Origin: Ensifer sp. IC4062
GTDB taxonomy: Bacteria; Pseudomonadota; Alphaproteobacteria; Rhizobiales; Rhizobiaceae
Length of the DNA: 64,000 bases
Direction: 5' to 3'
Assembly: GCF_020193575.1 (NCBI RefSeq)
Contig: NZ_JADYVD010000045.1
Coordinates: 1-64,000, forward strand
Shown here: positions 34,569 through 43,126 of the stretch, piece after piece
Layout of the letters: each line of letters begins with the position of its first letter
Position numbering within the stretch: position 1 is the first letter of the stretch
Translations under genes and position numbers: made by a program
Notes under the pieces: model-generated
Told to the model about the DNA's origin: nothing
Databases searched by the model: none
The model's input: only the letters and a program-made list of their open reading frames with translations

Positions 34569-35116
34569 AATGACGCGCGGCGCTGTAGGAACTCAAAGTC
34601 GAGCAAGCCCATCATGACGTCGTCATGCCATGTTCCGTTGACAAAGGCGGCCTCGCGCTCTCTTCCCTCCACGACAAAACCAGACTTTTCATAAGCCCTT
34701 ATCGCCCGTTCGTTGTAGCTGAGCACACGAATGCCAATTCGGTGAAGCCTCATCGGACCAAAGGCGTGCTTCAGAAGAAGGTCGATTGCCTCACTGCCAA
34801 ACCCACGCCCAAGCAGGGCGCTGTTATATATTCCGATTGCCATTGAGGCGCGCCGGTCATGCTGGTCGACACGGTCCAGCCTGATCTCTCCAGCGCACGT
34901 CCCCTGAATTTCAATGATCCAGGCATGCGGGTGCTCACCCAAGTTCCGCACCCAGGTTGCCGCCCTTTCTCTCGTTATCGGCCGCACGTCTTCTCTGCTG
35001 AGACCGAACATTTCGGCGATCTCCGGATCGCTCCCCAAGAGAAAGCGCGCCTCGATGTCCGCTTCACAAGGGGGCCGGAGCCTGATGTTCGCTCCTTCGA
35101 GAATGGGTGTTTGCAC
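34535..35116 (-). CDS. GNAT-family N-acetyltransferase (RimJ/RimL-like)
   Basis: This 193-residue acetyltransferase has RLRPPCEADIEARF at the start, GEIRLDRVDQHDRRASMAIGIYNSALLGRGFGSEAIDLLLKHAF (acetyl-CoA loop GRGFGS) and RVLSYNERAIRAYEKSGFVVEGRERE. It probably acetylates a protein N-terminus, an antibiotic or a small amine; the substrate cannot be read. GTG 35116 follows GGATGGCGG and begins 19 bp after the stop of the nitrile hydratase accessory gene, so it may be the last gene of that operon. Its 3' end overlaps the convergent anti-sigma gene. Confidence 0.82.
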   Translation of the reverse strand: MQTPILEGANIRLRPPCEADIEARFLLGSDPEIAEMFGLSREDVRPITRERAATWVRNLGEHPHAWIIEIQGTCAGEIRLDRVDQHDRRASMAIGIYNSALLGRGFGSEAIDLLLKHAFGPMRLHRIGIRVLSYNERAIRAYEKSGFVVEGREREAAFVNGTWHDDVMMGLLDFEFLQRRASFHDADEPSNCR

Positions 35117-35135
35117 GCGCCGCCATCCTTTCGTC

Positions 35136-35561
35136 CTATCGCAGCGGATCGTTCTCGATGACGATCGGCTTGCCATGCGAAGTGGCTTCGGCAGCACGCT
35201 GCCAACTTCGCGTAAGCGCGTCTAGTTCGCGTGCGGAAGCGATGGAGAGCTCCGTTACCAGGCGGGAAAGCGCGGCCACCCAGCAATCGTAATAGTCGCT
35301 GGCATCGGCCCTGCGGCCGGGCTTAAAGAGCTCGGCCGAGAGCGCTGCCGCCCACTCGCTCCAGGAAAACACGCCTTGCTCGTAGAGCCGCACGGTCATC
35401 GCGAAAACGGTGGCCTGCCAGGGCTCGGCAAAGACGGGGTCGCCCTCGGCGGACTTCGGCAATTCTTGCGAGGCAAACAGTGGGGAGCGAGAAAAAGCCG
35501 ACGCCGACTCTCGCCCCTTTTCCCCCTCGGACAGTTGCGAAACGGTTTCACGCTTGCTCAA
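35136..35561 (-). CDS. Nitrile hydratase accessory (activator) protein
   Basis: This protein of about 141 residues follows the beta-subunit gene and contains PVFAEPWQATVFAMTVRLYEQGVFSWSEWAAALSAEL and DYYDCWVAALSRLV, the conserved core of nitrile hydratase activators that deliver cobalt to the alpha subunit. TTG 35561 is preferred since GGGAG lies 6 nt upstream and it overlaps the beta subunit's end. ATG 35579 is possible but has no ribosome site. The homology of this core to the beta-subunit N-terminus is typical of Co-type systems. Confidence 0.85.
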   Translation of the reverse strand: MSKRETVSQLSEGEKGRESASAFSRSPLFASQELPKSAEGDPVFAEPWQATVFAMTVRLYEQGVFSWSEWAAALSAELFKPGRRADASDYYDCWVAALSRLVTELSIASARELDALTRSWQRAAEATSHGKPIVIENDPLR

Positions 35562-36207
35562 GATAGCTCTCCCAGGCATCGATCGAGATCGTCAGCGTCG
35601 GGTCCGCCCCCTCGCCCCAGATCTCGCCGCCGTCGAACACGACCGTATAGACCCATTGCGGGTTCTCGCCCTTGCCGTGCGCGTTGTCGTCCGGGAAGAC
35701 GAAGCCGCCCTGCACTGCCTCCACCACGCCCGTCTTGGCGCGAGCGTAGCGCGGCAGACGCGTATGGGTTTCGGGATTGAAGTTTTTGGTGCGCACCCTT
35801 TCGCCGACGACGAAACGCGGCGGCGTTGCGATCGGCCTGTCGCACGGGCCGCCCTTGGCGAGCACGCCCGCCACCATCTCGGCCTTCAGCACCCGCTTCG
35901 GCTCGGCCCCCTTCTCCAGCATATGACCGGCATCGAGTTCGGCCTGGGTCAGGAAGCCGTGACGCTTGAGCAACGTCTCCAGCGCGCGGGCCCAGATCTC
36001 GTAGTAGCTTGCCGAAAGGTAGGTCGCCGGCGGCAGGCTTTCGCGCGCATGCCGGCTCTCGTCGATCGTCCAGGCGCCGAAGGCACCGCAGGAGAGTGTC
36101 ACGCCGAGCGCCCGTTTTTCCCATTCCGCATGGAAATAGGGCTCGTCCGTTTCGGGCGCGACCGGCCCAAGGCCGTGCTGGCCGCCAAGGTCGTGCGGAC
36201 CGTTCAT
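35548..36207 (-). CDS. nthB: Nitrile hydratase beta subunit
   Basis: This 219-residue subunit starts [16 protein letters not shown], the standard beta-subunit start. It continues with [25 protein letters not shown] and ends with an SH3-like barrel ([45 protein letters not shown]). With the alpha subunit it hydrates nitriles to amides. ATG 36207 overlaps the alpha stop (ATGA). The long upstream part of this frame to 36849 is antisense or out-of-frame to the alpha gene and is not used. Confidence 0.93.
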   Translation of the reverse strand: MNGPHDLGGQHGLGPVAPETDEPYFHAEWEKRALGVTLSCGAFGAWTIDESRHARESLPPATYLSASYYEIWARALETLLKRHGFLTQAELDAGHMLEKGAEPKRVLKAEMVAGVLAKGGPCDRPIATPPRFVVGERVRTKNFNPETHTRLPRYARAKTGVVEAVQGGFVFPDDNAHGKGENPQWVYTVVFDGGEIWGEGADPTLTISIDAWESYLEQA

Positions 36208-36842
36208 CGCGCGGCCTCCGGCGAAAGCGCCAAGCCGGTGCCGATCATCGAGTCCCGCGTCACCAGTTCGGCCAGTTGCTCCTCGCTGAAGCCCTCGGTG
36301 CCCTCCGGCCGTTCGGGTACGACGAGATAGCGCAGTTCCGCCGTAGAGTCCCAGACGCGAATCTTCTTTTCCGCCGAGAGTTCGAGCCCGAATTCGGCAA
36401 GGACACCCCGCGGATCGATGACCGCGCGCGAACGATAAGGCGGCGCCTTGTACCAGACAGGCGGCAGACCCAACACCGCCCAAGGATAGCAGGAGCAGAG
36501 CGTGCAGACGATGAGATTGTGCGTGTCGGGCGTGTTGAACACGGCGCGCATGTGCTCGCCCTGCCGTCCGGTAAAGCCGAGGCTCGCGATCGCCGCCGTC
36601 GCGTCGCGTTTCAACCATTCGGCAAACTGCGGATCGCCCCAGGCCTTGGCAACGACGCGCGCACCATTTCTTGGTCCCACCTTCGTTTCGTAAGTCTCGA
36701 CGATCGCATCGATCGCGGCCGGGTCGATCAGCCCCTTTTCCGTCAGCACCGTTTCCAGCGCCTTCACCCGCGCTTCCATGTCGGTGAAATGATTGTCGTG
36801 ATCGTGATGATCGTGGCCGTGGCCATGATGATGCTCTGACAT
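36204..36842 (-). CDS. nthA: Nitrile hydratase alpha subunit, cobalt type
   Basis: This 212-residue catalytic subunit has the metal claw [10 protein letters not shown] with C113, C116 and C118. Thr in CTLCSC indicates the cobalt class rather than iron (CSLCSC). The N-terminus is very His-rich (nine His in the first 18 residues), more so than usual, and may bind metal. ATG 36842 is preceded by GAGGAGTGCGG. First gene of nthA-nthB-activator-(GNAT). No amidase, aldoxime dehydratase or cobalt transporter gene lies nearby, so the downstream use of the amide is unknown. Confidence 0.94.
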   Translation of the reverse strand: MSEHHHGHGHDHHDHDNHFTDMEARVKALETVLTEKGLIDPAAIDAIVETYETKVGPRNGARVVAKAWGDPQFAEWLKRDATAAIASLGFTGRQGEHMRAVFNTPDTHNLIVCTLCSCYPWAVLGLPPVWYKAPPYRSRAVIDPRGVLAEFGLELSAEKKIRVWDSTAELRYLVVPERPEGTEGFSEEQLAELVTRDSMIGTGLALSPEAAR

Positions 36843-36993
36843 TCCGCACTCCTCTGCCGGAAACGCCGTTCTTTCTAGTACATTAGCGCAAGAACCGGAA
36901 TCGGTTTCTGAGTGCGCCTGAGGATTTCGCAATGACGGAAGCGGTTGTATCCAGTCGGCTTTCACGCGGCGTGGTTTCAGCTAAGTTCATGCC

Positions 36994-38277
36994 ATGAACA
37001 TCCTGATTCTCGGCGCGACCGGCTTCATCGGCTCCGCCATTGCCAGAAAACTCGTCGACGACGGCCACCAAGTCACAGGGCTCGGCCGCGATCCTTCGCG
37101 CGCCGCGCTGAAGATGCCTGCGCTTCGCTGGGTCGGGGCCGACCTTGCTGGCATGACGCAGAGCGGTGACTGGCATGGTGCGCTTGCGGGCCAAGACGTG
37201 GTCATCAATTGCGCCGGCGCTCTGCAGGACGGGCTTTCGGACAATCTCGTCGCCACGCAGGAGAAGGCGATGCTGGCGCTCTACGAGACTGCACTCGGCA
37301 GCGGGCTGCGGCTTGTCGTGCAGATATCGGCAGAAACCGAGCGCGCCGGTCGCGATCTTGCCTTTCTGGCGACCAAGCGCAGAGCGGACGCGGCGCTTGC
37401 TGCGAGCGGGCTACCCTTTGTCATCCTTCGTCCGGCGCTGGTCATCGGCCGCAACGCCCATGGCGGCTCCGCGCTGCTGAGAGCTCTTGCCGCCCTCCCA
37501 TTTGCAATCCCGCTGATCCATGCCGAACGTCCTGTCGCCACGGTCGCGCTTGATGATGTCGCAAGCGCCGTCAGCGCGGCTGTCAACGGCGATCTGCCGG
37601 CCGGCTCTGATCTTGCGCTCGGCAACGACGAAGATTTGACGTTGAAGGATCTCGTTCTCATCCATCGCCGCTGGCTCGGCCTCCCGCCCGCTCCGGCAAT
37701 TGCCTTGCTGCCCGCCTTGGCGCGGCCGGTAACCTGGCTCGCGGATATGGCAGGGATGATCGGCTGGCGGTCGCCACTCCGCTCCACGGCGATGACGGTC
37801 ATGTCCGGCTGCATCGCGAGCAGGCCGTCATCGGATTTCAAGCCGCGTCTATTGTCCGCCGCTGAAACCCTTGGCGCCGTCCCTTCGGGCGTCCAAGATC
37901 TCTGGTTTGCCCGGCTCTATCTGTTGAAGCCGCTAATCGTCGCAGCCCTTTCGCTCTTCTGGCTCATCTCCGGCCTGGTGCCGTTTTTCGCCTTCGAGGC
38001 GGCAAGCGCACATTTCGCGACCTTCCTGCCGAGGCCGCTTGCAAGCGCGGCGACCATCGCGACCTGTCTTGCGGATATCGCGCTCGGGCTTGTTGTTCTC
38101 GTGCGGCCCTGGGCAAGGCGAGCGCTCGTCGGCATGCTTTCGCTGACGCTTGCCTATCTGCTTGCAGCGACGTTTGCTGAACCCGCACTCTGGCTCGATC
38201 CGCTCGGTCCGCTGGTCAAGGTTCTACCGTCGATCCTTCTGACCCTCGCGGCGCTTGCCATCCTGGACGAACGCTGA
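36994..38277 (+). CDS. NAD(P)-binding SDR-like protein fused to a DoxX-like membrane domain
   Basis: This 427-residue protein has an atypical SDR domain at 1-270 (ILGATGFIGSAIA nucleotide motif; DVVINCAGAL; FVILRPALVIG) followed by four hydrophobic helices from about residue 310 that resemble the DoxX-like SdpI/DUF4267 region. Both parts are in one continuous frame. It overlaps the next gene by one base (TGATG). The role is unknown; a membrane-attached oxidoreductase acting on a quinone or lipid is a fair guess. It is divergent from nthA. Confidence 0.8.
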   Translation: MNILILGATGFIGSAIARKLVDDGHQVTGLGRDPSRAALKMPALRWVGADLAGMTQSGDWHGALAGQDVVINCAGALQDGLSDNLVATQEKAMLALYETALGSGLRLVVQISAETERAGRDLAFLATKRRADAALAASGLPFVILRPALVIGRNAHGGSALLRALAALPFAIPLIHAERPVATVALDDVASAVSAAVNGDLPAGSDLALGNDEDLTLKDLVLIHRRWLGLPPAPAIALLPALARPVTWLADMAGMIGWRSPLRSTAMTVMSGCIASRPSSDFKPRLLSAAETLGAVPSGVQDLWFARLYLLKPLIVAALSLFWLISGLVPFFAFEAASAHFATFLPRPLASAATIATCLADIALGLVVLVRPWARRALVGMLSLTLAYLLAATFAEPALWLDPLGPLVKVLPSILLTLAALAILDER

Positions 38278-38756
38278 TGGCCTTCGAAGACCTGCTTAGA
38301 CTCCTTCACGTGCTCGGCGCCGCCGTGCTCTTCGGAACCGGCGCCGGCATCGCCTTCTTCATGGTGATGGCCGAACGTACACGCGATCCGCGCTTGATCG
38401 CCCATATCGCCGGAACTGTGGTTCTTGCCGATACCGTCTTCACCGCGACCGCGGTCGTACTGCAGCCGCTGACCGGCTACGGGTTGGCGCACGCGATCGG
38501 CTGGCCGCTTACAGAGGGCTGGATCGTCCTGTCGCTGGCACTCTATGTTCTAACCGGCCTGTTCTGGCTGCCAGTCGTCTGGATCCAGATCAAACTGCGG
38601 GACCTGGCGAAGCAAGCTGTCGCAGCGGAAGCGCCCCTTCCGCCGGCCTTCGATCGCCTCTATCGCATCTGGTTCGCCTGCGGGTTTCCCGCCTTTGCCG
38701 CGGTGATCGCGATTTTTTGGCTGATGCTGACGAAGCCGGACATTACTCTATTTTAG
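38277..38756 (+). CDS. DUF2269 integral membrane protein
   Basis: This 159-residue protein has four helices and the DUF2269 start LLRLLHVLGAAVLFGTGAGIAFFMVMAERT. A His early in helix 1 and another in GLAHAIGWPL could be of functional interest. The ATG overlaps the stop of the preceding SDR-DoxX gene, so the two are coupled. The 3' end overlaps the convergent LysE gene by 9 bp. Function is not established. Confidence 0.85.
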   Translation: MAFEDLLRLLHVLGAAVLFGTGAGIAFFMVMAERTRDPRLIAHIAGTVVLADTVFTATAVVLQPLTGYGLAHAIGWPLTEGWIVLSLALYVLTGLFWLPVVWIQIKLRDLAKQAVAAEAPLPPAFDRLYRIWFACGFPAFAAVIAIFWLMLTKPDITLF

Positions 38757-39341
38757 CATCGGCCAGAGGCTGACGACGAGCAATACGGCCATGGTAATGT
38801 TGAACCATTTGAGCCGTGACGGCTCGGAGAGCCACTGCCGCAGCGCCGAGCCGAAGCCAGCCCAGGTCGAAACGCTCGGAAGGTTCACAAGCGCGAAGAC
38901 GAGGCCGACGAACAGCACGCTCACGAGATAGCTGTCGTCGCTCGTGTAGGTGGCCATGGCCGAGACCGCCATCACCCATGCCTTCGGATTGACCCACTGG
39001 AAGGCCGCCGCCTGCAGGAAGGTCATCGGCCGCGCGCTCACCTTTCCCTCGCCAAGCGATCGCGATGATCCGATCTTCCAGGCGATCCAGAAGAGATAGG
39101 CGCCGCCGGCAAATTTCAGCGCCGTGTATATGAGCGGCACCGAGTGGAGCAGCGCACCGAGGCCGAGACCGACTGCCAGCAAAAGCACAAAAAAGCCGAC
39201 GCCGATGCCGAGCATGTGCGGAATGGTGCGCGCGAAGCCGAAATTCACGCCTGAGGCAAACAGCATCATGTTGTTCGGTCCCGGCGTGATCGACGTCGTG
39301 AAGGCAAACAGGAACAGCGCGAGCAGCGTATCCAGTTGCAT
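38748..39341 (-). CDS. LysE-family amino-acid/homoserine exporter
   Basis: This 197-residue LysE/RhtB translocator has about six helices, the conserved ITPGPNNMMLFASGVNFGF segment at 17-35 and KFAGGAYLFWIAWKIG. It would export an amino acid or a related metabolite across the inner membrane. GGAGGAAAATCC precedes the ATG. No Lrp or LysG regulator is adjacent. Substrate unknown. Confidence 0.9.
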   Translation of the reverse strand: MQLDTLLALFLFAFTTSITPGPNNMMLFASGVNFGFARTIPHMLGIGVGFFVLLLAVGLGLGALLHSVPLIYTALKFAGGAYLFWIAWKIGSSRSLGEGKVSARPMTFLQAAAFQWVNPKAWVMAVSAMATYTSDDSYLVSVLFVGLVFALVNLPSVSTWAGFGSALRQWLSEPSRLKWFNITMAVLLVVSLWPMLK

Positions 39342-39555
39342 GGATTTTCCTCCGGCAGCGCGGCTCCGCCGTGGCGACGTGCCCCATCTATTTGATTTAG
39401 TGGCAATCCGTCAGAATCGAAAGCGGTTCCAGTCAATTTAGGTCAGCCTACCTGCCGTAAATGCAATGGCCAGCCAATTCTTGTCATGGTTACAAAACGG
39501 GATCTGATGGGAGTCTTCGGGCGAACGATCCGGCTTTTCGCAGCTGCCTTGTCCC

Positions 39556-39790
39556 CACAGCGCCGCGCGCCCAATCGGACGACCCGGTACACGACAGCGG
39601 CGTACTGCGTCTCGTCGCTCTGCGGTAGGGCAAGGCTTCTCGTCCCAACCTCATTCCTGTGCTTGCCAGAGGCATGACGGCGAAGAAAACTATGCTGCTG
39701 GGGTAGACGGCGATCGGACGCTCAAACGTCACTGTCTTTGAATTGCTGCATGATTTTGCCCTTAGATCGATTCCGATTTAGGGAATCATG
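39556..39790. repeat. RIME-type repeat interrupted by a 131-bp MITE-like insertion
   Basis: The left half (CACAGCGCCGCGCGCCCAATCGGACG, ending 39581) and the right half (ATCGGACGCTCAAACG...TTTGAATTGCTGCATGATT, from 39713) together rebuild the repeat seen intact at 14755-14858. They are separated by 39582-39712, and ATCGGACG is present on both sides (39574-39581 and 39713-39720). This looks like an 8-bp target duplication. The region 39342-39832 otherwise holds no gene. Confidence 0.65.
39582..39712. mobile_element. MITE-like short insertion with 8-bp flanking duplication
   Basis: The 131-bp insert has imperfectly complementary ends (a CCGGTACACGACAGCGGCGTA-like left end against a CCGTCTACCCCAGCAGCATAG-like right end read inward). 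It encodes nothing. A diverged inverted copy lies at 1880-1990. No transposase in the window could be matched to it. Confidence 0.5.
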
Positions 39791-39832
39791 CGGTAGCGCG
39801 GAAATCGGCCGCGCACGACATGGAAGGCTCAG

Positions 39833-40561
39833 ATGGCACAAAATATCTACGACAAACCCGAATTCTTCACGGGTTACGGCCAGCTCTCGAGATCCGTGCA
39901 CGGGCTTGCGGGAGCTCCTGAGTGGCCGGCGATCCGCGCCATGCTGCCCGAGCTCAAGGGCCTACGGGTGGTCGATCTCGGCTGCGGATTCGGTTGGTTC
40001 GCACGCTGGGCGCGGGAAAACGGCGCCGCGCAGGTAATCGGCTTCGACCTTTCCGAAAACATGATCGCGCGGGCGAGGAAGGATACGAGCGACCCGGCGA
40101 TCGAATACCGCATCGCCGATCTCGAGCTCCTGGCCCTGCCGGAGGCGAGCTTCGATTTCGCCTATAGCTCGCTCGCCTTCCACTACATCGAGGACTTCGA
40201 ACGGCTGGTGCGGACGATCCACGGGAGTCTCGTTCCCGGCTCGCGTATCGTCTTCACGATCGAGCATCCGATCTTCATGGCACCGACGAACCCCGGCTGG
40301 TCGACGGACGCCGAGGGCCGCCGCATCTGGCCGCTCGACCGTTACTCGGTCGAGGGGAAACGCGTCACCGATTGGCTCGCCAAGGGCGTCGTCAAATATC
40401 ACCGGACGATCGGCACCACGGTCAACGCCCTCGTCAAGGCCGGCTTCGCGATCCGCCATGTCGTGGAGTGGAGCCCGACAGCCGAACAGATCGCCGCCAA
40501 TCCCGATCTCGCGGAAGAGGTCGACCGGCCGATGATGCTGCTTATCGCCGCACAGCGTTAA
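39833..40561 (+). CDS. Class I SAM-dependent methyltransferase
   Basis: This 242-residue methyltransferase has motif I VVDLGCGFGWFARWARENGA at about 44-63, motif post-I VIGFDLSENMIARAR, and FDFAYSSLAFHYIEDF (motif II/III region). It is a UbiE/Tam-like small-molecule methyltransferase; substrate unknown. GGAAGG lies before the ATG. It stands alone, downstream of the repeat region. Confidence 0.88.
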   Translation: MAQNIYDKPEFFTGYGQLSRSVHGLAGAPEWPAIRAMLPELKGLRVVDLGCGFGWFARWARENGAAQVIGFDLSENMIARARKDTSDPAIEYRIADLELLALPEASFDFAYSSLAFHYIEDFERLVRTIHGSLVPGSRIVFTIEHPIFMAPTNPGWSTDAEGRRIWPLDRYSVEGKRVTDWLAKGVVKYHRTIGTTVNALVKAGFAIRHVVEWSPTAEQIAANPDLAEEVDRPMMLLIAAQR

Positions 40562-40585
40562 AGCAATGAGCCTCCCGAAAGTTGC

Positions 40586-40807
40586 CTATTTATGCTTTTG
40601 CGCTGTTCGTTTCTCGGGGGCAGGATTTGCTGCCTCTTCTGCGGCTTCCTTTTCCAGCCGCAACTGCCGGAGGCGAGCCGTCTTCTTCTCGCGGGCAAGC
40701 TTTTCCTGCTCCACGATCGCGCGTGAGGCGAGCGTCGCCTGGTCGGCGCGGTCGGACGGATTTTTCTTGCCCGGCTTGAATACGCTGTTGGTCTGGCTTT
40801 CCTTCAT
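40586..40807 (-). CDS. Small basic coiled-coil protein (unknown function)
   Basis: This 73-residue, highly charged protein (FKPGKKNPSDRADQATLASRAIVEQEKLAREKKTARLRQLRLEKEAAEEAA) is predicted to form one long helix. AAAGGAGAACCG precedes the ATG, a strong ribosome site. It lies just downstream of the csp terminator on the same strand. It looks like a real rhizobial small protein from its codon use and start signal, with no known role. Confidence 0.7.
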   Translation of the reverse strand: MKESQTNSVFKPGKKNPSDRADQATLASRAIVEQEKLAREKKTARLRQLRLEKEAAEEAANPAPEKRTAQKHK

Positions 40808-40832
40808 GAACGGTTCTCCTTTCCGAAGGCAA

Positions 40833-40859
40833 TAAAAAAGGCCGGGCGAACCCGACCTT
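40833..40859 (-). terminator. Rho-independent terminator downstream of the cold-shock gene
   Basis: On the minus strand AAGGTCGGG, a TTCG loop and CCCGGCCTT lead into a T-run (TTTTTTATT). It sits about 100 bp after the csp stop and just before the small basic-protein gene. Confidence 0.85.
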
Positions 40860-40962
40860 CCCTCATCATCTCAACCTGCCAGTGCCAGTACATCCGTGGT
40901 CAAAGGCAAGGAGATGATAATCTCGTAGAATGCGATCATGGAGCACAATCGCGTGCGCAAGC

Positions 40963-41172
40963 TCAAAGGGCGCGCAGGTTTTCCGCGGACGTCTTGCCCG
41001 TGCGGCGATCCTGGGCGAGTTCGAAGCTGACCTTCTGCCCGTCCTTAAGCGTGGACAGGCCGGCGCGCTCAACGGCCGAGATGTGCACGAACACGTCAGA
41101 CGCACCATCATCCGGCTGGATGAACCCGAAGCCCTTGGTGCTATTGAACCACTTTACTGTTCCGGAAGCCAC
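40963..41172 (-). CDS. Cold-shock protein (CspA family)
   Basis: This 69-residue single OB-fold nucleic-acid chaperone has RNP1 KGFGFIQ and RNP2 VFVHISAV and starts [10 protein letters not shown]. Length is normal. GAAAGGACGC precedes the ATG. A long leader region upstream (41173 to about 41330) contains small hairpins such as ATCGCG-GAAA-CGCGAT, compatible with the post-transcriptional control usual in csp mRNAs. No gene lies in 41173-41523. Confidence 0.95.
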   Translation of the reverse strand: MASGTVKWFNSTKGFGFIQPDDGASDVFVHISAVERAGLSTLKDGQKVSFELAQDRRTGKTSAENLRAL

Positions 41173-41523
41173 GTCAGCGTCCTTTCAATCGCTCATGGAA
41201 AAACAACATCGCGTTTCCGCGATGTATTAAAACCGATTTTGTCAGGATCTTCGTGACGATACGCCGAAGCGCAGAAACAAATATCGTCGATCAATATCGA
41301 TCACATCTATGTAGGTTAGAATTGTGTCCCTTGCAAGGCGGTAATTGTTTTTATTTCTCGATGAGTTAGCAGTGATGCGCCGCTGTTATGATTACCCCCC
41401 GCTGCAGTCGAAGACAGCAGCGGAGGAACGCACTTTCCGCCCCGTAGCGGCGCTTGTCGTCATGGACTTTCTCGCGTCGGATCTTAATCTTGGAGTGTCG
41501 AGCCAACCTCAGGACGATTTCCG

Positions 41524-42369
41524 ATGCACGATCTAATCCCGACCACCACTTTTCCCGACGGCCGCACGGTTCCAGTGCTTGGCCAAGGCACCTGGCGCAT
41601 GGGTGAGAACCGCGCCCGGGCAGCGGAGGAAATCCGCAGCCTGCAGGCCGGGCTGGATCTCGGCATGACGCTGATCGACACGGCGGAAATGTACGGTAAT
41701 GGCGGCGCGGAGCGCATCGTCGGCGAGGCGATCAAGGGCCGGCGCGACGGGGTCTTTATCGTCAGCAAGGTGCTGCCCTCCAATGCCAGCCGTTCCGGCA
41801 CCGTCGCCGCCTGTGAACGCAGCCTCAAATGTCTCGGTACCGACCGGATCGATCTCTATCTTCTGCATTGGCGCGGCGGATACCCGCTTGCCGAAACCGT
41901 CGCCGCCTTCGAGACGCTGAAGAAGGCTGGCAAGATCGCCGCCTGGGGCGTCTCGAATTTCGACGTCGACGATATGGAGGAACTGGAATCGGTGCCGGAC
42001 GGCAGCAATGTCGCCGCCAACCAGGTGCTCTACAACCTCGCCCGCCGCGGCGTCGAATACGACCTCCTGCCCTGGTGCCGCGACCGCGGTGTGCCGATTA
42101 TGGCCTACTCGCCGCTCGACGAGGGCCGGTTGCTTCACAACCCCGACCTGATTCATATCGCCAAGGCGCACCAATCGACACCCGCGCAGGTGGCGCTCGC
42201 CTTCCTCAAAAGCGGCCCGGGCGTCATCTCGATCCCGAAGACCGGCTCGGCCAACCGAGCCCGCGAAAACCGCGACGCGATGGATATTCACTTCACGGCG
42301 GAGAACCTCGCCGAGCTGGACGAGCTCTTCCCGCCGCCAAGGAGGAAGATGCGGCTGGAGATTATTTGA
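41524..42369 (+). CDS. Aldo/keto reductase
   Basis: This 281-residue AKR-family oxidoreductase has [32 protein letters not shown] (catalytic Asp and Tyr), [10 protein letters not shown] (Lys), DLYLLHWRG (His), [13 protein letters not shown] and an [19 protein letters not shown] cofactor-binding end. It reduces aldehydes or ketones with NADPH. The start is at GATTTCCGATG with GGACGA upstream. It is monocistronic, followed by a palindromic repeat. Confidence 0.92.
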   Translation: MHDLIPTTTFPDGRTVPVLGQGTWRMGENRARAAEEIRSLQAGLDLGMTLIDTAEMYGNGGAERIVGEAIKGRRDGVFIVSKVLPSNASRSGTVAACERSLKCLGTDRIDLYLLHWRGGYPLAETVAAFETLKKAGKIAAWGVSNFDVDDMEELESVPDGSNVAANQVLYNLARRGVEYDLLPWCRDRGVPIMAYSPLDEGRLLHNPDLIHIAKAHQSTPAQVALAFLKSGPGVISIPKTGSANRARENRDAMDIHFTAENLAELDELFPPPRRKMRLEII

Positions 42370-42389
42370 GAGACTGCGGTGTCAGCCGC

Positions 42390-42489
42390 CTATCCGCCTG
42401 CCGGCACCTCCCCGCAAGGGGGCGAACGGAGTCGCGGCGCTGGCTAAAGTCCCTCTCCCCGCCTGCGGGGAGAGGGCTAGGGTGAGGGC
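42390..42489. repeat. Second copy of the TCCGCCTGCCGGCACC intergenic element
   Basis: It shares ATCCGCCTGCCGGCACCT with 6034-6051 and contains a perfect 12-bp-arm hairpin, CCCTCTCCCCGC (42451-42462) with GCGGGGAGAGGG (42465-42476). It ends GGGTGAGGGCA. It lies between convergent genes, like the first copy, and may also end transcription of both. Confidence 0.7.
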
Positions 42490-42531
42490 AATCGCGGCAC
42501 CTAGCGGCTCAATTGGAAATACAGGCCGGGC

Positions 42532-43104
42532 TCACATCCCCTGCGGGCCGCGGTTCATCGCGGCGATGCCGGTGCGGCAGACCTCGATCAGCCCAAGCGG
42601 CTTCATGATGGCGATGAACTGCTCGATTTTTGACGGCTTGCCGGTGATCTCGAAGACGAAATGCTCGATATTGGCATCGATGACGGACGCACGGAACGCA
42701 TCGGCGAGCCGCAGCGCCTCCACGCGGTGTTCACCGGAGCCGTGCACCTTGACGAGCGCCAGTTCGCGCTCGATCGGCCGGTCGTGGCCGAGGCTGGCGG
42801 CGCGGACAGTGAGATCGACGACCCGATGCACGGGCACCAGCCGTTCGAGCTGGTTCTTGATCTGCTCCAGCACGTGCGGCGTGCCGCGGGTGACGATGGT
42901 GATGCGCGACAGATGCGCCTCGTGTTCCGTCTCGGATACCGTCAGGCTCTCGATATTGTACCCGCGGCCGGAAAAGAGCCCTATGACGCGGGCGAGCACG
43001 CCCGGCTCGTTGTCGACGAGTACCGAGAGCGTATGCGTCTCCGCAAGCTCCGTCTCCTTGGCGATGAAATAGGCAGAGCCCGTCGGCTGAAGATGTGCAC
43101 TCAT
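42532..43104 (-). CDS. ilvH: Acetolactate synthase small (regulatory) subunit
   Basis: This 190-residue regulatory subunit has an N-terminal ACT domain (HTLSVLVDNEPGVLARVIGLFSGRGYNIESLTVS) that mediates valine feedback, followed by the second ferredoxin-like domain. It partners with the large subunit encoded 22 bp upstream. ATG 43104 follows AAGGTAGGAAAG. Expression should be set by the leader peptide and attenuator at 44964-45076. Confidence 0.95.
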   Translation of the reverse strand: MSAHLQPTGSAYFIAKETELAETHTLSVLVDNEPGVLARVIGLFSGRGYNIESLTVSETEHEAHLSRITIVTRGTPHVLEQIKNQLERLVPVHRVVDLTVRAASLGHDRPIERELALVKVHGSGEHRVEALRLADAFRASVIDANIEHFVFEITGKPSKIEQFIAIMKPLGLIEVCRTGIAAMNRGPQGM

Positions 43105-43126
43105 ATTGTTCTTTCCTACCTTTTCA

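Noticed and set aside
36208-36849. Upstream extension of the nitrile hydratase beta frame
   Set aside because: It runs through the alpha-subunit gene in another frame; the beta subunit starts at the standard MNGPHDLGG.
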